Shown piece by piece: positions 49,139 to 62,271 of a stretch of 64,000 nt of DNA (its first letter is position 1; every line of letters begins with the position of its first letter). A program made the position numbers and the translations under genes. The stretch spans positions 192,844,315 to 192,908,314 of the forward strand of contig OY294068.1 in the NCBI GenBank assembly GCA_958510875.1, in the 5' to 3' direction. Below the pieces are notes generated by a model that did no database searches, had not been told where the DNA came from, and saw only the letters and a list, made by a program, of their open reading frames with translations. The stretch comes from Endomychus coccineus. Its lineage: Eukaryota > Arthropoda > Insecta > Coleoptera > Endomychidae.

Positions 49139-50030
49139 TAATTATATTTAATCATCAATTAATTAATATTGACCATACATAGCATTACACATATAAACGC
49201 GATGACTAATGTGTCACTTACGTCAAGTCAAGTTGATTCGATACGAACGAATTAACGATGACGATTTGATAATTGATACCAAGAGTACTTTCCTTTCATC
49301 GGAAAACCCCTCGGGTGTGTTCAACTTTTCAGTCAGTAAACATGAACGTGAAGAACACGGTTTATCGGAAATCATAAGATTCAGTACTTGGTATGTTTGA
49401 ATTACTCTATGCTTTGTCTCTAAGACGTGATTTATTTGAGATAATGGCAGAGAAATTATCATGAATATTACAGTGAAATAGTTTCTATTATCTCAGTAGC
49501 TCATGAAGTGGAACAAAGATTCTCACTTTGAAAAAGCATTTTCGTTTGATAACAGGTTCAGGATAGAAGGTTGACCTGTTGCAGTATGCAGTGTACGCAT
49601 AGAAGGTTATTATAAAAGAATACGCAAGTAAAGACGAAAAAGTAAACATGTGTTAGTGTGACCTATTTTCCGAGAATTTATATACGTACGTAAAGACGAA
49701 AAAATAAGCATATACTAACACATATTTTTGGAGAATTTATATATAAATCAAAGAATAACTATACATAAACTAAAAGTAGTATTGTTTGGTTATTTATCAG
49801 CATAGAGTTAGAGTAGATCTGATAACTGTGTCTATGATATCGTTTTAAACAAATTTCTACCGACTTACTTTTTTATGTTCTGGAATTTTATTGTCACATT
49901 CATAGATACCTAAATTATTGTCACAGTCAGATTATGACGTTGACATGTTTACCAATATTGAAGACTATTTACTTCGACAGGAATTATTTACTATAATTCA
50001 ATAAGATAACAGTTATATTGTAGTAAAACT
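49139..50030. promoter_or_regulatory. Divergent GAB/GPATCH2L spacer
   Basis: 892 bp between start codons of genes facing away from each other, presumably containing both promoters. Imperfect direct repeats near 49620-49740 share AAAGACGAAAAA and GAGAATTTATATA. Overlapping short frames at 49209-49462 have no known motif. Confidence 0.4.
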
Positions 50031-53000
50031 ATGGATCATTTAGCTCAAGATTTAACAATTGCTTTGGAAGAATCAGAATCATGTGGTCCTATTAATTTTG
50101 AATCGATTGGAAAATGGGGCATGAGACGACGAACTCGATCTGCTGGCAATTTACGTATGTTTTATGATTATTGATAGTTGTTCGTGTATAGAACCGATTA
50201 TTCTAGATTTATATACTAATAAATCTGCCGATAATGTATCAGATGACAGCAGTAGCAGTAACGCAGACATTCCTAAAAGAATAGAAAAGAAAACTAAAAG
50301 TAAACTGGCCAGCTTCCATCAGTCAGATTCAGATGAACTGTCATTCAGTTTGGTTTCAAGAGTTATTACCAGCAGAACATCTCTCCGAATGAAACCACCC
50401 TTGCATGCATTTCTGCGGAACAAATACAGTGAGTTATCTGAAATCTTATGATTTGTGCAAAGTGATACCTGCCTAGTTTTTTTGTTACATTCATGTTTGA
50501 TGCTCAGAATGAGAGTGTGAAGTTTGCTGAATCCTTGAAGCTGTAACATGATGACAATGGTTTCTAAAAGAACCTTCTTTCGATATTCTGCTGTTAAAAT
50601 TATACAGATTAAGTATGTGCTCATTAGATACATAAGACCATCTGTCCAAGGACATACAAATAGACTGTCCATATAACTTATCAATACATCTTTATTTTTT
50701 TCCTGCATATAATTCATTCAGGAGTGTTTCAATATTTCTATGGATTCTAGTATATTAAGTTTATGTCCTTTTTCCTGAATATGTAGAATATCGGGATCAA
50801 GGGTGAAATTATGGTGATTCGCGTAATTAGAATCCCCTTTTTTGAGCCTGTAACTTCTCAAATGTTCGTTGAACCTTACGCTAAAAACGCGTCCAGTTTG
50901 TCCTATGTACAAAGCACTACAGTCATCACATCTCAGTCTGTAAACTCCATATTTCTTTAATTTATTTTTTTTAGATTTCGAGTTATTAATATAGAGCATA
51001 GGTTATTTGTTGTTTTAAAGGTGACGTTTTTATTCTGTTTCTTAAGGAATTGAGATATTTTTTGACCGCTTCTTATACTATTTTCACTTCCATCTCCGTT
51101 TCCCTTGTCCCAGTTGTCCCCTTTCTGTTTCTTAGCTGATTCGACATTTAGGTTAGTTCCAAGCTGGAATTGACAATCACTTTCAAGATCACTCAAATAT
51201 TTTACAAATTGTCGGCCGAGCGCGCTCATTCCTGTTACTACTTTGTCCATTTTTATCAACTGCTGCGGTTTGATAACCTTATTTCTTGGTGAATGCTTTA
51301 ATCCGTGGTTGGGCCAACCAAGTTGCCTTCGCCGCCGACGTGTTGGCGCGACACTTTTTGAATATTGAACATTGGTATCTTCCAAGACGAATTATTCTCT
51401 GGTCATACCTTGAGAACATTGCCGGGTTTCCTTTAGGTTCCTTGACATTTTTCCGACATTACTAAGGAGGTGCTATCAACCGTTGGCGAATTTGTACCCT
51501 TTCAAAGGGTTTTTTGGTATCTTCTGATTGACAGTGTGAACTCTTTTATTGTTTATTGAATTTTCAAATGTAAAAAGTCTTGAACCCACCCTGAAATCAA
51601 ACAATGTTATATGCAAATTTGTAACTATACCCCCTATTTTCTGTGGTATCTAACAAATACACTTCAAATAAGCTAAGGAGAACCTCCACCCCCTCTTGGT
51701 TAAATATGTTTCCTGTTTTCTCAGTCAATGTTGTATGCTACATTGTAGCTGTACCCCTATTTTCTCAACATGCTAACAAAAAGGTACACACGATCCCTGG
51801 AATCAGACAATGATGATATATTATGGAAGTCTCTAACTATACCTCACTCTTTGTAAAAAAAAAATGTAATACCTACCTTATAAATATCAAGCTCCTTAAT
51901 TTTTAGCATTAACATGCAACAGAACAGTTGTAAGAAAAAGTAAAATCAAATTTAGGTTTTTCTAAGGTTAAGGCTTCTTCAACTTGTGTGTTTTAAACTT
52001 TTTGGCGCTGTCTAATGTAATTTTTAGTTTTTTGAGTTTTTATCTTAATTCTTGTTCTATTTATTCCTTACTAAAAAAAATTACTTTCCATCATATTCCT
52101 AGTGGAATCGCGAATCGCATTACCAAGGTGAGAGTCGGAGCATTACAAACGCTTCATAATAGTGCAGTTATCGTTAGTGATTTCATAGTTGTAGAAAAAA
52201 TTTATCCATTGTTTATGTCTAAGCCGATTTTAATTTTTAGTAGTCAGTCACAGTTTAGAGAGCGATTCAGTTAACGAACATTCACCTGCCCGACCTAATC
52301 TGCGAAGGAAGAGAAAGTTGAAACGCATGAGCATAGACGAAACGCCCATACCACCTTGCGGTAAAAGGAAACGTTCTCAAAGATTAGATCTGATCGAAAA
52401 TGGACGTTGTTCAAGACACAACCCGAAGATCAAGCCGTTGCATCCCAGCGTCATCGATAAAATTGAGAAGTTCTGTCAAAAAACGACTAACGATGATGTA
52501 AGTTGTCATCCTAAATTTAGGGAGAGGGTGATAAAATCGAGAAGTTCTCTCAAAAAACGACGAACGATGATGTAAGTGGTCTTCCTAAATGTAGGGAGGG
52601 GGTGATTTAATCGAGAAGTTCTGTCAAAAAACGACGAACGATGATGTAAGTAGTCTTCCTAAATTTAGGGAGGGGGTGATAAAATCGAGAAGTTCTCTCA
52701 AAAAACGACGAACGATGATGTAAGTGGTCTTCCAAAATTTAGGGAGGGGGTGATTTTATCGAGAAGTTCTGTCAAAAAACGACGAACGATGATGTAAGTA
52801 GTCTTCCTAAATTTAGGGAGGGGGTGATTTAATCGAGAATTTCTGTCTAAAAAACGACGAACGACGATGTAAGTTGTCATCCTAAATAGGGATGGGGTAA
52901 ACAGTGGTTTGGGTGCGAGTTTATTTACAAAATTGTTGACAAGTGGTGAATTATAGGTATCGACTTAGTCAATTTCCTTGAATATGTGAATTTGTGATTA

Positions 53001-54269
53001 TGTTCCAATAGGTGATTCGCGTAATTTAAACTTCATAATATTCTGTACAAATGAAAAAAATAGGCATTTTATTTCGTCTTGTATATAGCGATGCAGTATG
53101 TGACTTCACCCCCACTCTTTGGAGGTCTATCTGATAGGGAATGAAGGGATATTCTTCAAATATAATTTTCACGTGTTTTTATATAACATTCCCCTATTTA
53201 CATGGAAAAATCTGGCCCTTTTTGAAATTAGTATGGATGTTCACCCTCTCAAGGTAAAAAGGGGTTGAAAGTCAACATATGAATATACGTAAAATTGAAT
53301 TCTAAACACTTTTGGACTCGAGGTATTTTTCTCTAAAATCATCAGTTAGGCTACAACATGCATTTTTATATTTTAACCCACCATTTTGTAGCCGCCATTT
53401 TGAATTTTCGAATTTTCTTCGTCGGATTCGTAATCGCTCACCCCTCAAAACCCATGTATGTAAATTTGAAGGAATTCGGTTAAGAACTCAGCGAGATAGA
53501 AAATGGGGGTGCTAACAACCCCTCTAGCAAAAAGGGGGAGTGTGACCGCCAAAATCTGAAGGTTAACAAAGTTTATTGGTCCAAAAATGAAGCGAATGCA
53601 AAAGGTTTCATTCAAATCCATCCCATTACAAAAAAAATAAGAGGTTCTTGCATTCATTTCCTCTACTATTAGCACAATACTTAACACAGTTCACTGTATT
53701 CATCGTAACATATTTACATTTAGGCAAATACAATGGAAACTCAAAGTACCGATGAAAATTATGAAGTTGCAAGTGAAAGCAGTATTAGTTGGAGCGGTGG
53801 AGAAGGTCACGAAGGCGATGACGAATTGACAGATTGGGCCCCTGCGGTCGATAATCCTTCCATAGTGGATCCCTCTGCGTTGACAGATTTCGATCCTAGA
53901 GAAATAAGAGCCGGTAGGTTGAGTTACACCGTGGTTATTTCAACGGCTATGAAATACGTGTTCGCACTTTCAGGATGCAGAAGGTTAGGGGATGAACGGC
54001 CCGGTTTCAGCATCAGCACCGGAGCGAACGAGCGAGTCGCCAAATTTCTTCAGGATACCACCAAATCCGAATTGAGACTTTTCGGGGCCGAAAAAGAAAA
54101 GTTGAGTCAACTCGCCGCTTTGTATTCTTTAGATTTATGGTCAGAAGGACCGGCTTCGTCGTTATTGCGTAAAACTAATCGGACGCCGTGCATGCAACCG
54201 ACGCAAAGGCATCACAACGGTCTCTGTGCCGCTCATAAACGTATCAGAACTCAGGACCATATGTTATAG
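50031..54269 (+). CDS. GPATCH2/GPATCH2L-like nuclear protein (no G-patch)
   Basis: Exons 50031-50154, 50207-50428, 52241-52497, 53724-53913 and 53974-54269, giving 362 residues. It starts MDHLAQDLTIALEESESCGP, matching human MxELVHDLxxALEEsSE. Further matches are SHSLESDSVNEHSPARP, NLRRKRKLKRMSID (human LRRRRKVKRM), SGGEGHEGDDELTDW (human EGRQGDDEQSDW) and a C-terminal LSQLAALYSLDLWSEGPAS aligned to the human GPATCH2L LSPLYSLD region. No glycine-rich G-patch is present, as in GPATCH2L. Its function is poorly known; basic patches suggest a nuclear protein. Exon 3's acceptor could shift by 3 nt (52241 or 52244). The last intron (53914-53973) is 60 nt, in frame and stop-free, so it may be retained. 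Exon 3's donor is duplicated in tandem just downstream. Confidence 0.85.
50718..51385 (-). pseudogene. Penelope-like element, GIY-YIG endonuclease end
   Basis: The minus-strand frame 50718-50999 reads KLKKYGVYRLRCDDCSALYI and then GQTGRVFSVRFNEHLRSYR. This is the complete GIY-YIG pattern with the Cys pair (C-D-D-C) typical of Penelope endonucleases. The overlapping frame 50957-51385 supplies the linker (KNVTFKTTNN) before it and an upstream basic stretch (APTRRRRRQLGWPNHGLKHS) I cannot assign. A frameshift separates them. No reverse transcriptase core was seen. It lies antisense in GPATCH2L intron 2. Confidence 0.75.
51590..51860. repeat. Imperfect ~115-130 bp tandem repeats
   Basis: Three diverged units, each with (A/T)CA(A/G)ACAATG-TATATG, TGTA(A/G)CT-TACCCC and CTAACAAA blocks, near 51595, 51722 and 51810. 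In GPATCH2L intron 2. Confidence 0.45.
52450..52900 (+). repeat. 74-bp tandem array duplicating an exon end with its splice donor
   Basis: Each unit contains about 45 nt of GPATCH2L exon 3 coding sequence (GAGAAGTTCTGTCAAAAAAC ... GATGAT) followed by GTAAGT and about 29 nt of intron. GT donors fall at 52498, 52572, 52646, 52720, 52794 and 52869, a 74-bp spacing (75 for the last). The first donor keeps the reading frame into exon 4. The second and fourth give +2 and 0 frames, but all downstream donors lie beyond or at frame-breaking sequence (a stop at 52573-52575). Confidence 0.9.
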
Positions 54270-55067
54270 ATTCATTATTTGATCATCAGATAGCAATAAT
54301 GGTGTCATCCAGTATAAAATTCAAATAACCTGGATATTATATCATTAGTTTAAGTGAATTTGGAAATGCGACAATTCAAGTTCAACACAGTTCAGGAAAA
54401 GTAATTCATGATAAGTTCAAAACCATTCATTTGTTGTTGCGACATATTTTTTGCATTAAACCCTTCCCGGTGATTAAGCATTTATTAACAAGTGTGATGT
54501 TAAAATGGTGTAGTCTGAATCAAAATGTCAATATTTGATTGCGTATTTAGTGAGGAATATAATGGTAGGGAAGAGTTGCAGGACCGTCTCTTATATATTT
54601 GTGGCCCCGAACATAAGTTAATGAGGGGCCCTCTTTTAAAAATTTTATAACTCGATATATATTCTTAATTTATTTACTTGCAAAAATGTTTGTTATTGCC
54701 AAAACCCATGACTAAGAGACAGTTCTAAATTATAGGTGCATTGTGTTTACCTAAAGCTACCACCCACACCCCATCATAAATTATTGTTAAATTACCTGTT
54801 TTACTTTTATTGTCTCTTTTATAACAGCATCTAGCAAATATCAAATTCTTAACAGTATAAATTATTATAAAATAACAAATATATATTTTAAAAGTAGACA
54901 TAAGTTGAATTTGTCTAAAAATAAGTAAATACTCACATACCTAATGCTAATTGTAAAAAAAAATTATCGCATTGTCTTTCCATAAAACAACTTTTCTTAA
55001 CTCATAATGTCTGACGTTTTGGTTCACGGTTGTTCCCAATTAAAAATATGGTAACATCAAACTATTG
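54270..55067. other. GPATCH2L 3' flank
   Basis: AT-rich, with no gene and no strong canonical poly(A) signal close to the stop. Confidence 0.35.
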
Positions 55068-56360
55068 ATAACAGCTTTTAAACAATTAAATTTCTCTAAA
55101 TTTCATTGCTTCATTTAATATTTATACATTTTTCGAAATCATGTTTTAATTAGTTGTTAATTATTTGTTATATTTTTTGTTATTGGATTAAATTAATTTT
55201 AATTTAATGGTTATTTTATATATTTAACAGAAACCTGACTTGATTTTAAGAAATAAAGTATTTATCAACTAGTATGTGTTTCATTTCTGCATCAATTTAA
55301 ATTTCATCTGAACTCATAAAAAATTAACCTTTATAAGAGGATCTTTCAGTAAGTTTTTCTTTCACTTGTTTTACTTGGAAAAAAATTTGGCTAAAATATT
55401 TGATTTGTATGATTGATCAATTTACTTCAAAAAAAATCTGAACTCATAAAAAATTAACGCTCATTAAAAAAATACACAAAGTTGTAAAACGGTCGTGGCA
55501 GAATGTTTGGCTTTGACAAAATTTAATAAGATTCGTCTGCATTTGAGAAAATTAAACAGCTTTTAAACAATTAAATTGCTCTAAATTTCATTGTTTCATT
55601 CAATATTAATACATTTTTCAAAATCATGTTTTAATTAGTTGTTAATTTGTTATATTTTTTGTTATTGGATTAAATTAATTTTAATTTAATGGTTATTTTA
55701 TATATTTAACAGAAACCTGATTTGATTTTAAGAAATAAAGGATTTATCAATTAGTATGTGTTTCATTTCTGCATCAATTTAAATTTCATCTGAACCCATA
55801 AAAAATTAACCTCTATAAGAGGGTCACTTTCACTTAGTTTTTCTTTCACTAGTTTTATTTGGAAAAAAATTTGGCTAAAATATTTGATTTGTTTGATTTA
55901 TCAATAAAATCTGAGCTCATAAAAAATCAACCTTTATAAAAAAATTCACAAAGTTGTAAAATGGTCGTGGCAGAGCTTTTGGCTTTGGCAAAATTTAATA
56001 AAACACGTCTGCGTTTGAGAAAATTAAACAGCTTTGAAACAATTAAATTTCATTGTTTCATTCAATACTTACACATTTTTCAAAATCATGTTTTAATTTG
56101 TTATATTTTTTGTTATTGGATTGAATTGATTTTAATTTAATATTTATTTTATATATTTAACAGAAACCTGACTTGATTTTAATAAATAAGGTATTTATCA
56201 ACTAGTATGTGTTTCATTTCTGCATCAAATTAAATTTCATCTGAACTCATGAAAAATTAACCTTTATAAAAAAATTCACAAAGTTGTAAAACGGCCGTAG
56301 CTGAGCTTTTGGCTTTGACAAAATTTAATAAAACTCGTCTGCATTTGAAAAAATCATTTT
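55068..56360. repeat. Three ~470-490 bp tandem repeats
   Basis: Units start near 55068, 55556 and 56027, each opening ACAGCTTTxxAAACAATTAAAT. They share GGTTATTTTATATATTTAAC, CTAGTATGTGTTTCATTTCT and AAGTTGTAAAA-GG-CGT blocks. The third unit is shortened. Non-coding and AT-rich. Confidence 0.8.
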
Positions 56361-56589
56361 TACGTCCATGGTAGTTTTACTATTCTGTGAAATGCCACAT
56401 ATACCTTCTCAGGAATTTTTTTCCTGACTGACGAAACCCTGGGAAGGTTAGTTTTCGCTGACCGACGAAACAACTTGAAATCGAAAAGATGCTGAACTTA
56501 ACAGGTTTTCAAAACAAAAAATATCTTGGTCCCATGAGAGTTTCCAAAGGGTCTTTTGTATGTCCAAGTGGGTCGTGTTGCAAACTAGG

Positions 56590-56805
56590 CGTTGATTCGC
56601 AAATCCCAAAAGGAGAAATCACATTTTCCAGATCCGAAGCGAGCGAGCAAACTAAATTCACCTTTACCATATACGTTTTTATAAAAGAAAAGCGGGGATT
56701 CGGGAATCTCAAAAGGAGAAATTATATTTTCCAGATCCCAAATGGGTCCTTCGAGCGGAAACACTGGCTTCACCTTATCCATATGCGTTTCAATAAAATA
56801 AACTA
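56590..56805 (+). repeat. Two-copy ~105 bp direct repeat
   Basis: AAAAGGAGAAAT(C/T)A(C/T)ATTTTCCAGATCC appears near 56607 and 56713, followed by similar ACC-TTA(T/C)CCATATGCGTTT-like tails. Open on both strands (56489-56806 +, 56585-56836 -) but with no recognised motif. Confidence 0.5.
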
Positions 56806-56836
56806 AATCCATTTCCGCTTTCGACAAGGAGCCCAA

Positions 56837-57959
56837 AGTTGAAATATATTTATTATTTTAATGTCGCAATACAAGAACGTAATTTTGCAAAATCCAAAGA
56901 TCAAATTTTCTTTTCTCAAAGTAAAAGGCTTTACCAGTCAGGACCTGGTTTTTCCGGAATTCAATTAAAATACATGCATTTTTACTTCGTTATTTTTCAA
57001 CTGGACTAATTCATTGAACATTCCCAATTAAAGAATGGTTTGCTAAATGTACTTCGAGGTCACAAGTAGACAATAGAGAAAGCAGCGTAAAATAACAATG
57101 TTGCATGCTATAGACGCTGAACATTTTTTTGAATACTAGATTGGTATATCCCAATATAATCCTTCTTCTGTAACTTTATCTATCACCTACTTACTCAAAG
57201 AATTGGTGAACGTTAACCGCAATTAGATCTATATAGTGAGAGTAGCGTTTACGGCCTGAATCCGGGTGTTAATCCTCTGTCCACTCAATCAATTCCAATC
57301 GCAAAATATATGCTGTAGAATAAACTGGACCACAAAAATAAATAATGGGTGGTTACGGTTAACAAAGTATTTTGACTCATTCTTCAATGTCGTCACTAAC
57401 TAATTTCAGTTTGGACGTCATATCCTTTGCAACATCCAAGCGTAATAAAAAGATGGATTATAAAGAATGGATCGGTGTTGACGTCAATATGAAAAGGAAG
57501 CACTGTAAGGTACTTGGATTCAAGAAAATGAGGTTTAATATAGATAATTTCCCGACCTTTACGTGTTCTGACGTCAAGCTTATATCGAAGCGTACGTAGG
57601 AGTAAACTATACAGTATGAAACAAGAGAAAATTTAAGAATCAATTGTCTCAAAACAGTTGCTTTCTGTTGTCAGTTTATTGTTAGTACAGTAAGAGACAG
57701 GGTTATATTACTTGTTTGAAACATTATTAAGACATTTGTGATAATTGTAACATATTTCAAAAAGTTGAGAGATTCATTATTGAAAAGCAGAGTAAGACAA
57801 ATGTCCTGTTCCGTAATACCTACACTCTTGTAAGTGCACAACAAAATTAATTATTACATTTTGCAATATTTTCTTTGGTATTCTTCGATCTCTTCATTAA
57901 TATTAATATTTGTCGTTTACTACATAGTTTTCACTCAGATAGATCACTCGCCATGTGGT
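56837..57959. other. Spacer
   Basis: No supported gene. Open frame 57372-57599 is basic and unrecognised. Confidence 0.35.
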
Positions 57960-58160
57960 AGCTGATAGAGTCTCTTCCGATACAAAGGCTATCAACGCTG
58001 GTTTTCCACAGGGATATGGCTAGGACCCAACTTTGTTTCAGCTCTATGATAACGATCTGTTGGAAGTGAACTAATGTCCCGTCCATAGCTTTGCTGATGA
58101 TGGTACACTTCTTACCACTTCTCCTCTTAGATACCCTATATCATCTGAGAAAGCCAGGCA
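57960..58160 (+). pseudogene. Non-LTR reverse transcriptase fragment
   Basis: VADRVSSDTKAINAGFPQGY, then after a stop DPTLFQLYDNDLLEV, then VHSFADDGTLLTTS. This contains the reverse transcriptase P-Q-G and A-D-D boxes in order. Same family as 6633-6740. A SINE follows immediately, so the fragment may have been cut by that insertion. Confidence 0.75.
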
Positions 58161-58162
58161 AC

Positions 58163-58490
58163 ACGAAGACAGGTAGTTCAGTGTTATCAGTGTTAGAAGC
58201 ATCGATCTTCTAATCACTGTGACTTCCGGTCACAGGTTCGAATCTCCGCGATGGCGGCATTTTTCTGATGACCCGAGAAAGTGGGAGGCAAGATACAATG
58301 AGTCGTTAGCCCTGCCGTCGAGACTGCACTGGTTGCAGTCTACCAGACGAGGTGGAGTGTTTACTGGTTATGTTTGAGGTGATTAATTTCGGACGCAGTG
58401 ACTCCCACACAACCTAGTGGAATGCTACAGGCCCATAAGGTGCCCGTAAAGAGTTTCAACCACCTCACAATAATAAAACAAAAAAAGACA
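58163..58490 (+). mobile_element. SINE with class II tRNA-like head
   Basis: The head (about 58170-58258) has B box GGTTCGAATCT (58235-58245), an anticodon-arm-like hairpin (TTAGAAG/CTTCTAA) and a variable-arm-like hairpin GTGAC-TTCCG-GTCAC (58219-58233). This points to a tRNA-Ser/Leu type origin. A tRNA-unrelated body and an A-rich tail (AATAATAAAACAAAAAAAG, about 58470-58488) follow. RNA polymerase III should read it from the internal boxes. Confidence 0.6.
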
Positions 58491-58839
58491 ATCACGTACA
58501 ATTTACATCACAAACTGCTCCATAGATTAAAGGATCATTATCACAGTTCAGACTATCTATGACAGATAACACATAACCCCTCAACAAGATAACGTTTACG
58601 GACATTGACAGTCATATAATGTCCGTGATAGACATAGATAATATGACATACAGTATGATTTCAGGCTTTTAGCAGCTATGAGTTTTAAACGCTAAAGTTC
58701 TGGCATCTCTAGCTACACCCTCATCATAATCATCATCATCAAAACAGTGCAGGGGAGTGAACCCTTGTAGCACGTAGGTAAGATGATTGTGTCCATTGTG
58801 CACCCCATGATCGGTGACCTATTTTTTTGTGGTCTATAC

Positions 58840-59035
58840 AGACCCAGAATGTTGCAGACGCTGACTTCCATAACTTCTTCCGGAAACTGTTCTTCTTCAT
58901 TAGAGTAACGAAAACAGAAGTGTGCAAAAGCTATCTGGGCTTTCCATCGGGATGTGAGAGACAGCTTCTTCTCCACCTCTCGACATTTCCTACATACAGG
59001 GCCATCTACGATGTCTATAATGTGTAGGTATTTAT
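58840..59035 (-). pseudogene. Non-LTR retrotransposon C-terminal fragment
   Basis: The minus strand reads VCRKCREVEKKLSLTSRWKA, and further on PEEVMEVSVCNILGLYRPQK, the same family as 5640-5850 ([14 protein letters not shown]). Truncated. Confidence 0.55.
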
Positions 59036-61369
59036 CAAGACGACAAAAAACAATTTTCCACCAATTATCCAAAATTTTCCTTCTTTTAGTGAAATCATCT
59101 GTATTATTATTATTCCTTGTTTCAAAAAAAAATAATTAAAGTCTGTCGTGTAGAAATGGTAAATTTTCTTTTTCCGGAGTTTTTCGGAAAACTATCGTCG
59201 GTTTTGATTTTATGGTCATAAAATAATACTCAGCGACCACGAAAACATATAATTAGACACGTCACGTCAGACGAGGACGGAGATAAGAATTTTCAAGAAT
59301 TTTCTTTCTTTTAGTGAAATTTGCACATCACGGCATCTTATTATTTCAATACCACAAGTTCGAGAAAAAATTTTGTTTGCATCGGGTTCAGCCTACTTAA
59401 AAACCTCCCCATACCAAATTTCAGAAACATTGGGTTAAAAAATATTCCATTTGTTATATACATTGTCAAATGAAAATGAGTTTTCCTTGTTTATTAATAG
59501 GGAACATCATGAGTGCGTTTATTCACCAGTCCACAAATGATCTAGATGCCAAACCCAACACAATACAAAAAGAATTTTTCAATTCGGTTAGATGTTATTT
59601 ACATTTTTGACTGGAATGAATCTACAGAATACCACATAAGGGATCGTTCAATTCGAACATAAACATCCAGATATTTCCTCAAACTTATTGCCATTCGGCA
59701 TAGCTTGGCAACAAGTTTTCCAGAATGTGTCGAATTATTTTCAATTCATTCTTACTCTTTTGCGATATTCCTACTGATAACATTCAACGTAAATATGTAA
59801 AATATCCATGGTTTGGGACTTTCAATAAATTTCCTAAAGGTGGTTTTAATCATCAATAATTATTACCACCAACTTCAGCTAAGAAAAATTGAAAGCACAA
59901 TATTCCTCCATAAATTGATAAATAACAATATTGATAGGTAAATTAAATTTTGTTGTACCTAGAATATCTTTACAATGTTAGGTGTGATACAAATGTAATA
60001 TCTAGATATAGATGCCCAATATTTTTCATGACAACAAATTTCAGTGTTATTTGTTTAAAATGTGACAATATTCGTTCTCTTATTAATGTTAGTCAGCTAA
60101 TGTTTTTGTTACCACTTCGGCTAACAGTTCAATCGATTTATTTTTTTTATTCCTAATTCCTAAGTGGAATTAATGACTTCTATAGTTTGAAGCCAAAACA
60201 TGCCCAGCTTTACAGGGTAAAAATTCATCACGGAGTACGTAGCAAGCGCCCTCTAGGAACTAGTTTCAAACTAGTACCAATTTCGGATTTATCAACTTCG
60301 AAAACCCAGCTACTGCAATTTTGAATTTGATATTTCACTTTCAGCACCATACATATCGACCGTGTTTTCATGAAGTGGCGTATATCAAATAAAGTTCTTT
60401 TACAGAAGAAGCAATTTAAAATATTGAGCCTTTAAAAGTAGCTCTAAATTAACAGGTTTTACATTTCTTAGGTTTTTTCATTAACTAAAATATGAAGCAA
60501 GGTTAACACTTGCCTTCAGTCTAAAATGTATGAAAAAATTTAAATTGTAGCGCCTTTGGCACAAAAAATGAGTATATACGCCTGTTTTTAATTTTTCTAA
60601 TGTAAACATAAGGGCAATATCGTAAAATAAAATATAGCAAAAAACTGTCAAACAAGCTTAATTTTTTTATGCTCTTATAATATATTAAATAATTAATGAC
60701 TAAGCTTATAATGAAACTCTTTATAATCTTTTTGTCTTATAACAGGATTTTTTCCCTCACAAAAGGATAAAAGAGAATCATAGTTCTTAGGGGGAATTTT
60801 CAGATAATTTAAATTTAAAGGCTTGAGTTCAACCGTAGCTGGATTAGCTTTGCGTGGTGGGGAAATTTGTCTATAGTGTCTTTAGTATGAGTGTCTTGAA
60901 AAAAATTGTTCCTAATATCTTTTTCCTAGATTCACTTCTTTTATTTCCTATTCTTTATGTTATGTAGATTTGTATGGTATAATTGTGTATTAAGCTCTCA
61001 TTGTCTAATATACTAAATAATTGTTCATATGAAATGTAATACTCAAATTTCCAATATCTGACCTATAAGCGTTTTTTATATTCAAAATTTTGAAGCTATT
61101 CCTGAATTTATAAAAATGCCATACTCGATATTACAATTAAACGGTAAAATGCTAAGCATGTACAACATACAATGAATATCGCACAACATGCAAAAACGCA
61201 TCTCACTTGTCCCTGACAATCGTTTCCGGACTATCTCTAATCAAAATTTATCATTCGAGTTCCGAACTGTTTATCAGTTCGAATCATCGTGCGAAGGACT
61301 ACCCGTTGCAACGGAAGATTTTACCGGATCCCTCTCTCAAATCAATTGCTTCATTTACGTTTCTCTGAC
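59036..61369. other. AT-rich spacer before the SIK promoter
   Basis: No gene, RNA or clear repeat recognised. Confidence 0.4.
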
Positions 61370-61832
<463 letters not shown>

Positions 61833-62271
61833 TGATCTTCAGAGTTACCGACGTAGGTTACACGTTACCTGTATCGTTATTAAATGTGTGCAATGTTGGT
61901 ATTAACATTTCATCCCTATCCTTTGTTGGTAACGTTCAAAATGATTCCTGTATTTTTCGGCAGTGCAATTTGAACCATTTATTTGCTTTATAACTTGATG
62001 CAACCCTTCAATTTCGCCTGGCGCCTCCGCCATACATACACGCGTTCGAGGGTTGGCAGTTTCACATCACTGCTGGATTGTGTCACATTGATGGACATCT
62101 AGGTGTTATCAGCATTGATCATTGGATGGTATAGATTAGGAGCAAGTGAACTTTTAAAGCGGCGTTTTACAATTGGTGGCCAATCGTGCTGTCCATCGAA
62201 ATCATCAATCTAGAGCAGGGCTGACCAACCTGTGGGTCGCGAATCCAATTGGAGTCGCCAGAAAAAAATTT

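Noticed and set aside
56489..56836. Complementary open frames on both strands
   Set aside because: They arise from a two-copy direct repeat and have no known domain.
58170..58258. Possible functional tRNA-Ser/Leu gene
   Set aside because: The T arm and acceptor stem do not close properly, and a SINE body with an A-rich tail follows directly.
58258..58300. Another CTGATGA followed by GAGAAAG
   Set aside because: No GAAA at hammerhead spacing and no closing stems; chance occurrence inside the SINE.
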